The translations under genes were made by a program, and so were the position numbers. A stretch of DNA of 64,000 nt from Kluyvera ascorbata_C (GTDB taxonomy: Bacteria > Pseudomonadota > Gammaproteobacteria > Enterobacterales > Enterobacteriaceae), in NCBI RefSeq assembly GCF_044197065.1, contig NZ_JBIQOI010000002.1, positions 682,001-746,000 on the forward strand, written 5' to 3'. Under the pieces are notes generated by a model that ran no database searches, was not told the origin of the DNA, and was given only the letters and a program-made list of their open reading frames with translations. Shown here piece by piece: positions 43,176 to 53,037 of this stretch (position 1 is the stretch's first letter; each line of letters opens with the position of its first letter).

Positions 43176-44366
43176 ATGTTTGAGAACATTACAGCCGCCC
43201 CTGCCGACCCAATTCTGGGCCTGGCCGATCTGTTTCGTGCCGATGACCGCCCGAGCAAAATCAATCTCGGGATTGGTGTATATAAAGATGAAACCGGGAA
43301 GACGCCGGTTCTGACCAGCGTAAAAAAAGCTGAACAGTATCTGCTGGAAAATGAAACCACCAAGAACTATCTCGGCATTGATGGTATTCCTGAGTTTGGT
43401 CGCTGCACGCAGGAACTGCTGTTTGGCAAAGGTAGCCCTATCGTTAGCGATAAGCGTGCTCGCACCGCACAGACCCCAGGTGGTACCGGCGCACTGCGCG
43501 TCGCGGCAGATTTCCTTGCGAAAAATACCGATGTGAAGCGCATTTGGGTTAGCAACCCTAGCTGGCCGAACCACAAAAGCGTCTTTGGCGCGGCGGGCCT
43601 GGAAGTACGTGAATACAACTATTACAGCGCCGAAAAACATGCGTTAGATTTCGACGCGCTGCTGGCAAGCCTGAACGACGCTCAGGCAGGCGATGTGGTG
43701 CTGTTCCACGGCTGCTGCCATAACCCAACCGGGATTGATCCAACGCTTGAGCAATGGCAACAGCTGGCTCAACTTTCTATTGAAAAAGGCTGGCTGCCGC
43801 TGTTTGACTTCGCTTACCAGGGATTTGCCCGCGGTCTGGAAGAAGATGCAGAAGGCCTGCGTGCGTTTGCCGCGCTGCACAAAGAGCTGATTGTGGCGAG
43901 CTCGTATTCCAAAAACTTTGGCCTCTATAACGAACGCGTGGGTGCCTGTACGCTGGTAACCGCTGACGCAGACACTGCCGATCGCGCATTCAGCCAGATG
44001 AAAGCGGTTATTCGCGCTAACTACTCCAACCCACCGGCCCACGGTGCATCCGTTGTCGCCACCATCCTCAGTAACGATGCCCTGCGCGCTATCTGGGAAC
44101 AAGAGCTGACCGATATGCGTCAACGCATTCAGCGTATGCGTCTGCTGTTTGTGAATACGCTGCAGGAAAAAGGTGCCAACCGCGACTTCAGCTTTATCAC
44201 CAAACAGAACGGTATGTTCTCCTTCAGCGGCCTGACCAAAGAACAGGTTCTGCGTCTGCGTGAAGAGTTTGGTGTTTACGCCGTGGCCTCTGGCCGCATT
44301 AACGTTGCTGGGATGACCCCAGACAACATGGCACCGCTGTGCGAAGCTATCGTCGCCGTGCTGTAA
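43176..44366 (+). CDS. aspC: Aspartate aminotransferase
   Basis: This 396-residue PLP enzyme interconverts aspartate and oxaloacetate with glutamate and 2-oxoglutarate. The PLP lysine is in SSYSKNFGLYNERVG, and the cofactor site PTGIDPTLEQW and FDFAYQGFARGLEEDA are intact. I start at ATG 43176 (MFENITAAPADPILGL); the longer frame to 43107 has no family support. Confidence 0.98.
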   Translation: MFENITAAPADPILGLADLFRADDRPSKINLGIGVYKDETGKTPVLTSVKKAEQYLLENETTKNYLGIDGIPEFGRCTQELLFGKGSPIVSDKRARTAQTPGGTGALRVAADFLAKNTDVKRIWVSNPSWPNHKSVFGAAGLEVREYNYYSAEKHALDFDALLASLNDAQAGDVVLFHGCCHNPTGIDPTLEQWQQLAQLSIEKGWLPLFDFAYQGFARGLEEDAEGLRAFAALHKELIVASSYSKNFGLYNERVGACTLVTADADTADRAFSQMKAVIRANYSNPPAHGASVVATILSNDALRAIWEQELTDMRQRIQRMRLLFVNTLQEKGANRDFSFITKQNGMFSFSGLTKEQVLRLREEFGVYAVASGRINVAGMTPDNMAPLCEAIVAVL

Positions 44367-44393
44367 TATTCGGCCGGGCTATCGGGTAGACAT

Positions 44394-44423
44394 AAAAAAG
44401 GCCGCATCAGCGGCCTTTTTTGT
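44394..44423. terminator. Bidirectional terminator between aspC and gloC
   Basis: AAAAAAGGCCGC, ATCA, GCGGCCTTTTTTG is symmetrical, with A and T runs on both sides, and separates two convergent genes. Confidence 0.92.
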
Positions 44424-44427
44424 TTTC

Positions 44428-45075
44428 TTACCAGACGGGAAGCTCATCCTGCAGGAACGGGTTATGTTGACGTTCGTATCCAATCGTCGACATCGGCCCA
44501 TGCCCGGCAATAAACTTCACGTCATCGCCTAGCGGCAGCAATTTACGCTTAATCGCATCAATCAGCTGCGCGTGGTCACCTCGCGGGAAGTCGCTGCGCC
44601 CTACGCCGCCTTTAAACAGCACGTCACCGGAAATGAGCAGTCGTGCATCGTTACCAAAAAACACGACGTGTCCCGGCGTATGGCCAGGGCAGTGCAGCAC
44701 CTGTAACTTCACGTTACCTACGCTGACGGTGTCACCCTCATTAAGCCAGCGATCTGGCGTCAGCGGCTGGCAATCTTCAAGGCCAAACATCCTGCTTTGC
44801 GCCGGCAAACCCTGCAACCAGAATTCATCTTCTTTTTCCGGCCCGATAACCGGCACACCGTAATGCTGAGCCAGTTCAGCCGCCGCACCCACATGATCGA
44901 GGTGACCATGGGTCAGCAAAATTTGCTGCAACGTCACGCCAGCTTCAGCAACCTTCTGTTTGATGGTTTCAGCATCACCACCGGGATCGACCAGGGCCGC
45001 CAGTTTGGTTTGCTCACACCAAATCAATGAACAGTTTTGCGCGAACGCCGTGACCGGAATAATACGATAATTCAT
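44428..45075 (-). CDS. gloC: GloC, type II glyoxalase (metallo-beta-lactamase fold)
   Basis: This 215-residue hydrolase (YcbL) cleaves S-lactoylglutathione in methylglyoxal detoxification. The metal-binding motif THGHLDHVG, the later HCPGHTPGHV, the bridging aspartate in LISGDVLF and the final histidine in IAGHGPM are all present. It starts at ATG 45075 (MNYRIIPVTAFAQN). The methylglyoxal synthase gene mgsA is also in this window, though distant. Confidence 0.95.
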   Translation of the reverse strand: MNYRIIPVTAFAQNCSLIWCEQTKLAALVDPGGDAETIKQKVAEAGVTLQQILLTHGHLDHVGAAAELAQHYGVPVIGPEKEDEFWLQGLPAQSRMFGLEDCQPLTPDRWLNEGDTVSVGNVKLQVLHCPGHTPGHVVFFGNDARLLISGDVLFKGGVGRSDFPRGDHAQLIDAIKRKLLPLGDDVKFIAGHGPMSTIGYERQHNPFLQDELPVW

Positions 45076-45140
45076 GCTGCTCCTGTTTATACTCATCACC
45101 GCTCAGATACATCAGTGAACCTGAACTGTCGGGCGTAGAG

Positions 45141-45692
45141 TTACCAGTGCCGAACCGGACCGGTATCAATATGCACAAAGTTGCTACGAGGGTAATATCC
45201 TACACCACCTGCGCGCATAGATAACGCTGCTTTGCGTATATTACTTAACGAAATACCTTCAATATGGAAATCCATTGCCTGACCTTTCGTGTGATAGCTC
45301 TTTTTCGCTACCCCACTGCTGTGCGCTCGCAGCTCATTATTGGTATCAATAGAACGATACCCGGAGATTAATTGCACAGGCTTATTTGTTCCTAATAATC
45401 CCTGAAGGCGATAGAGCTGATCAAACAAAGAAGGATCGATGCTCTTTATTTTATTCGCGCGATAGTCACGGAAAAAATGGTTTAGTTTTGCTAATTCATC
45501 CTGAATATAGCCTCGGCCGTCAAAAAACTCGGCTTTTAGCAACTCACCCGTATGTAGATTACTCAACGTTAAAATACGCGGACGAGGGGTCGAGAGGGTC
45601 GCAAGCGCAGGCGTGGGTAAGATGGCGGCAGCGCCCAGCGCAACCCCACCTAACGCCAGCAGTTTGCGGCGATTAGCGTCAAATTTGTCCAT
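45141..45692 (-). CDS. mepK: MepK, murein endopeptidase specific for 3-3 cross-links
   Basis: This 183-residue exported protein (YcbK) has a twin-arginine type signal (ANRRKLLALGGVALGAA) and a peptidase M15/DUF882 domain with zinc ligands in KSYHTKGQAMDFHIEG and NFVHID. It cuts the mDap-mDap bonds that L,D-transpeptidases make. The gene for one such enzyme, ldtD, is directly upstream. Start is ATG 45692; the longer frame would lack a signal at the N-terminus. Confidence 0.95.
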   Translation of the reverse strand: MDKFDANRRKLLALGGVALGAAAILPTPALATLSTPRPRILTLSNLHTGELLKAEFFDGRGYIQDELAKLNHFFRDYRANKIKSIDPSLFDQLYRLQGLLGTNKPVQLISGYRSIDTNNELRAHSSGVAKKSYHTKGQAMDFHIEGISLSNIRKAALSMRAGGVGYYPRSNFVHIDTGPVRHW

Positions 45693-45794
45693 GATAATCA
45701 GGTCTACAGTCAGTAAATGTGATCGAAATATATGCACTTCTGGCGCACGTATTGCACCTTACCGGGCATCAAAGCCAGCGTCAAGGCAGCCTGT

Positions 45795-45846
45795 AGCGTA
45801 GAAAGGCCAGCCTCAGAGGTTCGGGGCTGGTTCCTACGCTTTTTAT
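45795..45846. other. Long imperfect hairpin between ldtD and mepK
   Basis: AGCGTAG (45795-45801) pairs with CTACGCT (45834-45840), and inside it GGCCAGCC pairs with GGCTGG. The T-tract TTTTTATT follows only on the plus strand, against the direction of ldtD and mepK. In the minus-strand transcript it would be an internal stem between the two genes. Confidence 0.55.
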
Positions 45847-45876
45847 TCGACCACTACATTACCTGAACTACTTCAT

Positions 45877-47661
45877 TTATCTGATTAATTGTTCCGCTTT
45901 TGGCAAAATTTGTGCGCCGGATCGCGCCGTAACGTCGTAATTGTAAATATCTGTTCGATATTGTGTCTGACCATCAGCACCAACAAAGGCGGTCAGATAA
46001 TAGAGATTAACCGGAATATTCTGCCGGATATTAACGTAACGGGTATTACCTTCCTTCAATGCATCAGATATACGCGTGTCATTCCAGCCCGCATCCTGTA
46101 ACAGCATATTTGCTAAATCAGAGGCTTTATTAACCCGCACGCATCCAGAACTTAATGCTCGGGCATCTTTCTGGAATAGATTATGGTTAGGGGTATCGTG
46201 CAGATAAATCGCATCTGAGCTTGGCATATTAAACTTATAGCGGCCCAAGGAGTTATGGTCGCCAGGCGCTTGCTGGAAACGGAACGGTAAATTTGACGGC
46301 GTGATCGTTGACCAGTCCACGCGCCACGGATCGATGGTTTCTTTACTGTTCCAGCCGCGCAACACGGTATAGTTATGACGTTCCAGATAACCCGGGTCAT
46401 TGCGCAGTTTTGGCAGAATATCATTGCGCGCCAACGTCGGCGGGACATTCCACGGCGGGTTAACGACCACATTGTTCAGCGCGCTGCTCATCATCGGCGT
46501 TTTGCGATCGGGACGACCGACAATCACCCGCGAGGCCAATGCTTCGTTACCGTTCAGGTAATAGACCAGCGAATATGCCGGAATATTCACCATAATCCCG
46601 GTAGAGACTTTCCCAGGAAGTAGACGCAGACGTTGAATGTTTAGCGCCAGTACGCCAGCACGTTCCGCGGAAGAGACGTTCAGCCAGTCGCGAGTAGAAG
46701 CACCAATAACCCCATCAGCACCGAGACCTTGCGCTGCCTGGAAGCGTTTAACCGCATCCACCAGCTGACGGTCGTAGGCCGCAGGCCCGCTTTTCGCTAC
46801 TTTTTTCGTTTTGCCAACGTTATCACCCGGTAGCGGGATCGCCGGACTGGTATCCAGCACGCCATTCCGCTGCAGGATCTCACGTAATGCAGGGACATCA
46901 CTGCTCCATTGCCCTGGTCGTAATGACGCCGTCGACGTCAACTTAGGCCACGGGCGGGTATCTCCCACCAGCGCCAGCAACGCCTGATGCATCGCCGCAT
47001 ACTGCGGATGCTTCGGTGCAAGTGAGGCAATAAACGGCACCAGCGAACCATTATCCAGCGCCGTCTGCCACTTGTTTATCACCGACAGCGGCGGTGTCGC
47101 CAGTGTGTAAGGTTTATCGCTGTACAGCCAGCGATTCCCCTGAACGGGAATGCCACTGATAAAATGCAGGTAGCCCATCAGCGCATCGGAGAGCACGATA
47201 TCGCGCGCCATGCCGCTGACGTTAGGATTAGTGAGCAGTTCAACCCATTGGGTAAACTGTGGCTGGAAACCGGCAATAGCCACTTCAGCAAGCTGCTGCT
47301 GGAAAGCGCGAACCGCCTCGCGGTTCTCCCACATCGGTTTCATTTCGCGGGCAGCGTACAGCGTCACCAGCGGGTTCATATAGACGGGTTGGTAGCCGGC
47401 AGGCAGTATCGACTGGATCTCAGCACGGCTTTTTGCCGCTGCACCATCCGCCAGTGGCTGAGTGCCGACAAGGTTTGCCATCACAGGCGATTGCGCGCCA
47501 GGCTGGAGCAGTACCGGAGAAGGTTCTGCAGGCAGTGCGCTACTGTCAGACGGCACCAGTTCTGGCTCGGCTGCAGCAGCGGTAAACAGTGGAGCAAACG
47601 TCATTGCCAGACACAAACTTACCGCTGACAACCGACGACCATTTTCTTTTTTCAGCAACAT
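45877..47661 (-). CDS. ldtD: LdtD, L,D-transpeptidase
   Basis: This 594-residue protein (YcbB) forms mDap-mDap (3-3) cross-links in peptidoglycan and can bypass penicillin-binding proteins. It has an N-terminal signal (SAVSLCLAMTFAPLFTAAAA), a peptidoglycan-binding domain (LVDAVKRFQAAQGLGADGVIG) and a YkuD catalytic domain with YLHDTPNHNLFQ and the nucleophile motif ALSSGCVRV. The N-terminal linker is somewhat shorter than in E. coli (615 residues). Confidence 0.96.
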   Translation of the reverse strand: MLLKKENGRRLSAVSLCLAMTFAPLFTAAAAEPELVPSDSSALPAEPSPVLLQPGAQSPVMANLVGTQPLADGAAAKSRAEIQSILPAGYQPVYMNPLVTLYAAREMKPMWENREAVRAFQQQLAEVAIAGFQPQFTQWVELLTNPNVSGMARDIVLSDALMGYLHFISGIPVQGNRWLYSDKPYTLATPPLSVINKWQTALDNGSLVPFIASLAPKHPQYAAMHQALLALVGDTRPWPKLTSTASLRPGQWSSDVPALREILQRNGVLDTSPAIPLPGDNVGKTKKVAKSGPAAYDRQLVDAVKRFQAAQGLGADGVIGASTRDWLNVSSAERAGVLALNIQRLRLLPGKVSTGIMVNIPAYSLVYYLNGNEALASRVIVGRPDRKTPMMSSALNNVVVNPPWNVPPTLARNDILPKLRNDPGYLERHNYTVLRGWNSKETIDPWRVDWSTITPSNLPFRFQQAPGDHNSLGRYKFNMPSSDAIYLHDTPNHNLFQKDARALSSGCVRVNKASDLANMLLQDAGWNDTRISDALKEGNTRYVNIRQNIPVNLYYLTAFVGADGQTQYRTDIYNYDVTARSGAQILPKAEQLIR

Positions 47662-47796
47662 CCCTTGCCCCCTGTTAAATATACGAATACCCGTAATGTG
47701 GGCTTACCTTCAGTATATAAAGACAAAACATTTTTTGCCCGGTCAAATGTAAAGAAGTCTAAAGATAATAACGCGCTATAGGCTAAATACGGATAA

Positions 47797-47823
47797 CAAA
47801 AAAGGCGACATAAATGTCGCCTT
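47797..47823 (-). terminator. Rho-independent terminator after mukB
   Basis: On the minus strand AAGGCGACAT, TT, ATGTCGCCTT is followed by a T-run (plus-strand a-run 47798-47803). It closes the cmoM-mukFEB operon about 60 nt after the mukB stop. Confidence 0.92.
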
Positions 47824-47884
47824 ACGTTCCGTTTTCGGATTATGCGTTATTTCCCGAGGTCGCTACGCTCCCCTGGTCGACATG

Positions 47885-50800
47885 CTACGATGCATCGGCG
47901 GTGCCTGGCAGCGTTTCCGGCAGCTGTGCGGCGAAGCCTCGCAGACCAACAACGTGAACGTGTTCGTGGTTATTGACCACTTTACGCACCAGTTTGTAGG
48001 TTGTGCCTTTCTCCGGACTGATGTTTTCCGGCGCAGCGATAATCAACTGCATCTCCAGACGTTCACACAGTTCGAACAGCGTGGCGATGGAACGGGCATC
48101 CAGACGCGCAGCTTCATCAAGGAACAGCAGACGGCACGGAGACAAGTCTTTACCACGCAGACGACGCGCTTCATCCTCCCAGCTCTGTACCACCATCACC
48201 AGAATCGACATCCCGGTACCGATAGCTTCACCGGTAGACAGCGCACCGGATTCCGCACGCAACCAGCCGTCGGAACCACGGTTAACCTCAACTTCCATCT
48301 CCAGATAGCTACGGTAGTCGAGCAGCTCCTCACCAATGGTTTGCGGCGTGCGCTGGCCCATGTCGATTTGCGGATTCAGGCGTTGATACAGCTTCGCCAG
48401 CGCTTCAGAGAAGGTCAGGCGATTGCTGTTGAACAGATCCTGATGCTGCTCGTGTTGCTCAGACAGCACATCCAGCAGCGTCGAGTGGGTTTCGCGGACG
48501 TTCACGTTTAGACGCACGCTGTTAACCTGGCCAAACGACACGCTCTGCAGACCCTGGTTCAGTTGGCGGATACGGTTCTGCTCGCGCTGAATGGTTTTGC
48601 GGATGATATTTGCCACGCTTCGGGAGCTGATCGCCAGCTTCTGTTCGCGGTTGGTCAGCTCTTCCGTCAGGCGGCTCAGCTCGATTTCCATCTGTTCGAT
48701 GGCTTCAACCGGGTCGTCGGTGCGGATGATATCCTGGCGAATACGTTCGCGCAGGTGCTGATAAACGGCGACGAAGAACTGGATCTTACGTTCCGGACGT
48801 TTCGGGTCTTCCGACATACGCAGCACATCGCGCAGGTGTTCGTTGTCCGCCACGGCCAGGCGCAGCGCACCCAGCGCCTTATCCGACATGGAGCGCAGAT
48901 CGTCGGCGGAGAGATAAGCCAGCTCGCGACGGTGCAGACGACGTTCAACGTTGTTGTCTTTCACCAGACGCATCACCGCGCACCAGCCCGCTTTCGCGCT
49001 AACTACCTGCTCGCGCATTTCGAGATAATCACGTTCCAGTTTACGCAGCTTACGGGTCAGGTTATCCATCTCCGCTTCGCAGAAGGTCAGCGCTTTTTCC
49101 AGCTGATTACGGCGCGTACGGTTGTTACTTAACTGGGCATGCAGCTCGTCGCGGCGAATACGCGCACGTTCTTCGGCACCGGCATCAGCGCGAACGCCAA
49201 TATCTTTCAGCTCTTTATAGAGGTCGTTAAGCAGCTCTTTTTTGGTGTCATAAGAACTTTTCAACGATGCCAGCACCTGGCTGTACTGACTCACCTGGGC
49301 GGCGTGAGTACGCATTGCTTCACGGGCGCGGCTACGTTCGCTTTCCGCCTGCGCCAGACGTTCACGCAGTTTTTCGTTGAGATCGCTGTTGCCGGAGAGC
49401 ATCTCCGCCGAATCGGAATAGCCAAAGTGCGCGCGACGCTGTACCACTTCCGTCAGGGCAAACGCCTGCTGACGCGCTTCGCGCTGCACCTGCTGTGACC
49501 AGGCATAATCTTCTTTCAGCTGTTCAAACTGCTCCGGATCGTTCTGCAGAACAGAAGCGATTGGCTCCAGTTTCGCCAACTGATTACCGTGCTGCTGAAT
49601 GAAGCGCGCGGCTTCCTGAGCTTCGTCCAGGCGTTCCTGAATTTCTTCAACGCGGTCAGCCAGCGTGTCGTCGGCCAACAGGCTCAGACGCGGCAGCAGG
49701 CGGTTAAGCAGGGCCACGCCCTCTTTCGCCTGCTCGTACTGTGCCTGCTGCTGTTGATTGTCGCTTTCATGGCTGCTGAGCGCACGTTCCAGCTCGTTGC
49801 GACGGGTGTTTAGCCTGCGGATTTCCGCTTCCGGATCGTCCTCAAACGCTACCGACAAATGGCTGCCGATAAAGCGGCTGAACGCCTGGTGCAGACGCTG
49901 GGTTTTCTGGACGTCGAACGACAGGGTCGCAAAACGCTCGGACAGCCCTTCACGCTCGGCGTGCAGGCTCTCAATGCGGCTTTCGCGCGCGGCACGGCCA
50001 AACAGCGGTACCGATGGGAAGCGGGAATAACGCCATTGGCGGTCGGAGGTTTTCACCACCACCGCTTTTTCCAGTTCATCGACGTTGAACACGCTGTCAT
50101 CGAAGGACTGCGGATCCCCTTCAATCAGGTAGAGATCTTCCGGGCAATCTTCCAGCCCTTCCAGATACTCGGCGATCTGCGACAGATCCGGTACCACGAT
50201 AGCGTGGCGAGACGGCCCGTATAACGCGGAGAAATACGGCGCATCGTCGAGGCTAACGTCATCATAAATTTCGGACAGCAACACGCCGCCAAAACGTTCA
50301 GCCAGCGCATTAAGGCGTTGATCTTCAGAACCCCCCGGCTGGCTAAGACGCTCAATTTCATCATCGACGGCACGTTTACGCGCGCCTACTTCATCGCGTT
50401 CAACGATGGCTTCGCGTTCACGTTCCAGCAGCTGTTGCAGGTATTCGGTGACATCCTGGCTGGACTCAAACTGCTCGCCGCTCTGCTCGCATAGCTGGCT
50501 TAAGCTGTTTTGTGCCGCCAGCCATACCGGTGCGCGATGCATCAGCGCGGAGATGCGCGATTGCAGCTGTTCCTGCTCCTGGCGCAGTGCCATGCGCTGT
50601 TCGCGGGCATCGGTTACACAGTCGCTCAGCGCGGCGATACGCGCTTCCAGCTCGTGATGCAGCTTTTCGAGTTCGTCGATACCGTACTGTTTGCCCTGAC
50701 GCTTGCAGAAATCAGCCAGCAGACGTTCGGCTTCCTGCTGCTCACGCAGGCGCTGTTCCAGCTCGTTCAGACGGCTGCGCAGTGGCTGCGCTTGCTCCGC

Positions 50801-52333
50801 CAGGTGACGCTGGTTGACGCCGTCGCGCAGCAGTTCACGCGCCACTTCCCAGGCTTCGTTACGCGCCAGCGGGCCGTTAATGGCCTCAACAATCTGGAAC
50901 GCCTGTTCAAACTGGCTGTGCGCCGTCTGCGACACGCTCATTTTTTGTTCAAGGGTGAGCAGTTTTTCCGTTGCTTCCTGCTCTTTAGCCTGGAAGGTTT
51001 CCAGCCACTCCCCTGCGCTTTCCGGCGTTAAGTCCGGCAGATGACAAAGCGCTTTCGCACGTTCCAGCGCTTGTAGCGCCTGCGTGTACTGAATGGCGCG
51101 GGTCTGCTGGACGTCCAGCGCCTGCTGGTAGTCAGCAAGCTGGCTTTTCAGCTCATCCACTTCCAGTTCAGCGGCTTCCGCGCGCGCTTCACTCTCTTCT
51201 TGCTGTTCGGCAGCTTCGGCTACGACTTCATTCTGCTCTTCCAGACGAATTTGCAGCTCGTCTAAGTCCGCTTCGTAGCGTTCAATCTTTTCCTGTTGAC
51301 GCAGTGCGGTCTGCACCAGGTTCAGGTGGTCGCTGGCGGCCTGATGATCGGCTTCCAGATCCCCTTCCGCTCCGTTGTGTTCCTGCAGCTCACGCGCCAT
51401 ATCAACGTGCTTATACTGCTCTGCCGCCAGCTGAGAGCGAGAGGTATACAGTTCGCGTCGGTATTCCAGCGCTTTATCAAGATGCACACGACGCTCATTA
51501 GCGTGGCGCATGTAGTCCGCGGCCACGTAGTCGGTGGCTTCAGAAATCAGATGCTTAAACAGGTCTCGGTCGGACTGGGTGACGCGAATCGCTTCCAGCG
51601 TCATGCGGTTTTCACGCAGCGCCGCTTCCATATCCTGGAAGGCTTTACGCACACCGCTGTTTTCCGGCAACAGGTAGTCGCGCAGGGAACGGGTAATCGC
51701 GCTAGAAATACCGCCGTACAGCGAGGCTTCAATCAGGCGGTAGAACTTGCTACGGTCAGCCGCTGAGCGCAGGCGACGGGCCACAATGCCCAGATCGAAC
51801 ATCAGCGCATGGTAATCGGTAATCGAGTTGAACTGCTTGAACTGCACGCCTTCGATGGTATCGAGCTTGTCTTTCAGCTCTTGCAGGCTCAGTACGCGCG
51901 CCTGGCGCTCGTTCAGCGTTTCGGTCAACAGTTGTGTAGGCTGGATGGAGGTCGGCAGCCCCTGAATCGCAAACGGTTTGATGTCGACTTTACGGTCGCG
52001 CCCGGCAACCTGCTGTAGACGCACGCCCACTACCACACGCTGATGACGTGAGTTCATCACGTCCAGCACAGAATAACAGACACCGGCTTTCAACTTACCG
52101 TGCAGGCCTTTATCGCGAGAGCCGCTGGTGGCCCCGGCTTCCGTGGTGTTACGAAAGTGCAGCAGAGTTAAGTCAGGGATCAGCGCCGTGACGAATGCCG
52201 CCATGGTGGTGGATTTACCGGCACCGTTACCGCCCGAGAGCGTAGTCACCAGTTCGTCTAAATCGAAGGTACGGGCAAAGAACCCGTTCCAGTTAACCAG
52301 CGTTAGCGAACGAAATTTACCGCGATCGATCAT
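47885..52333 (-). CDS. mukB: MukB, SMC-like chromosome condensin
   Basis: This 1482-residue ATPase dimer compacts DNA by loop extrusion with MukE and MukF and interacts with topoisomerase IV and MatP. The N-terminal head has Walker A LSGGNGAGKSTTMAAF. Long coiled coils flank a central hinge (about 645-800). The C-terminal head has the signature ALSTGEAIGTGMSILV and Walker B LLFLDEAARLD. It is full length, and its start overlaps the mukE stop by one base. Confidence 0.99.
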   Translation of the reverse strand: MIDRGKFRSLTLVNWNGFFARTFDLDELVTTLSGGNGAGKSTTMAAFVTALIPDLTLLHFRNTTEAGATSGSRDKGLHGKLKAGVCYSVLDVMNSRHQRVVVGVRLQQVAGRDRKVDIKPFAIQGLPTSIQPTQLLTETLNERQARVLSLQELKDKLDTIEGVQFKQFNSITDYHALMFDLGIVARRLRSAADRSKFYRLIEASLYGGISSAITRSLRDYLLPENSGVRKAFQDMEAALRENRMTLEAIRVTQSDRDLFKHLISEATDYVAADYMRHANERRVHLDKALEYRRELYTSRSQLAAEQYKHVDMARELQEHNGAEGDLEADHQAASDHLNLVQTALRQQEKIERYEADLDELQIRLEEQNEVVAEAAEQQEESEARAEAAELEVDELKSQLADYQQALDVQQTRAIQYTQALQALERAKALCHLPDLTPESAGEWLETFQAKEQEATEKLLTLEQKMSVSQTAHSQFEQAFQIVEAINGPLARNEAWEVARELLRDGVNQRHLAEQAQPLRSRLNELEQRLREQQEAERLLADFCKRQGKQYGIDELEKLHHELEARIAALSDCVTDAREQRMALRQEQEQLQSRISALMHRAPVWLAAQNSLSQLCEQSGEQFESSQDVTEYLQQLLEREREAIVERDEVGARKRAVDDEIERLSQPGGSEDQRLNALAERFGGVLLSEIYDDVSLDDAPYFSALYGPSRHAIVVPDLSQIAEYLEGLEDCPEDLYLIEGDPQSFDDSVFNVDELEKAVVVKTSDRQWRYSRFPSVPLFGRAARESRIESLHAEREGLSERFATLSFDVQKTQRLHQAFSRFIGSHLSVAFEDDPEAEIRRLNTRRNELERALSSHESDNQQQQAQYEQAKEGVALLNRLLPRLSLLADDTLADRVEEIQERLDEAQEAARFIQQHGNQLAKLEPIASVLQNDPEQFEQLKEDYAWSQQVQREARQQAFALTEVVQRRAHFGYSDSAEMLSGNSDLNEKLRERLAQAESERSRAREAMRTHAAQVSQYSQVLASLKSSYDTKKELLNDLYKELKDIGVRADAGAEERARIRRDELHAQLSNNRTRRNQLEKALTFCEAEMDNLTRKLRKLERDYLEMREQVVSAKAGWCAVMRLVKDNNVERRLHRRELAYLSADDLRSMSDKALGALRLAVADNEHLRDVLRMSEDPKRPERKIQFFVAVYQHLRERIRQDIIRTDDPVEAIEQMEIELSRLTEELTNREQKLAISSRSVANIIRKTIQREQNRIRQLNQGLQSVSFGQVNSVRLNVNVRETHSTLLDVLSEQHEQHQDLFNSNRLTFSEALAKLYQRLNPQIDMGQRTPQTIGEELLDYRSYLEMEVEVNRGSDGWLRAESGALSTGEAIGTGMSILVMVVQSWEDEARRLRGKDLSPCRLLFLDEAARLDARSIATLFELCERLEMQLIIAAPENISPEKGTTYKLVRKVVNNHEHVHVVGLRGFAAQLPETLPGTADAS

Positions 52334-53037
52334 TACTCTTCCTCCCCGCTATCCTGCTGATTGTCGTCGTTCTCGTCATTGAGCTGCAGATGGTTTTCGA
52401 TAGCCATCGCTTCGCCATCACGAATCATGCGTAGCTGCGCTTCCCGCGCGTCGTCGCCGGAGCGAACGTCAGCACCGAAGCGGAACACCGATTCGGTGAT
52501 GCGGAATTTACTGCTGTCATGACCCATAAACCACACCATCCCGAGACGGCGCAGACGGTTCAGTGAGGAGCGGACTTTCTCTTGCAGCTTCTGACGGTCA
52601 AGATCGGAACCGGTGGAGCGGTTATTGACCAGCTTCAGCAGTTTGGCTTCGTCGGCCAATGCCAGCAGTTCGTCATACAGCTCCTGCTGGGTGAAGATGC
52701 CTTCGTTAGCCAGACGTTCCGGACTCAGGTACAGGTAGCAAAGAATTTTGCCGACCATCATGTCTAGTTCGGATAAGACCGAGCGAGGAATCAGCGTGGT
52801 AGAACGCGGACGCAGATAGAAGAATCCTTCCGGCGCGCGAATCAATTCCACGTTATAGCGAGCATAAAACTCTTCCAGATACTCCTGGAAATCCATTAAA
52901 AAGGCGTGGTTGTCCAGTTCATCCAGACCGATGTGACGACCACCGCGCAACGCACTATCCAGCGCCGGGAAAAGGGGATTGGCCAGGGCCTGTGCCAGTT
53001 TGACCGGCATCACTTGTTCAATATTTATCGATGACAT
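52333..53037 (-). CDS. mukE: MukE, condensin winged-helix subunit
   Basis: This 234-residue protein dimerises and binds MukF and DNA in the MukBEF complex. It starts at ATG 53037 (MSSINIEQVMPVKLAQALA), giving the E. coli length, and so overlaps the 3' end of mukF by 20 nt. Winged-helix regions and the acidic tail (NDENDDNQQDSGEEE) are present. Confidence 0.98.
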   Translation of the reverse strand: MSSINIEQVMPVKLAQALANPLFPALDSALRGGRHIGLDELDNHAFLMDFQEYLEEFYARYNVELIRAPEGFFYLRPRSTTLIPRSVLSELDMMVGKILCYLYLSPERLANEGIFTQQELYDELLALADEAKLLKLVNNRSTGSDLDRQKLQEKVRSSLNRLRRLGMVWFMGHDSSKFRITESVFRFGADVRSGDDAREAQLRMIRDGEAMAIENHLQLNDENDDNQQDSGEEE

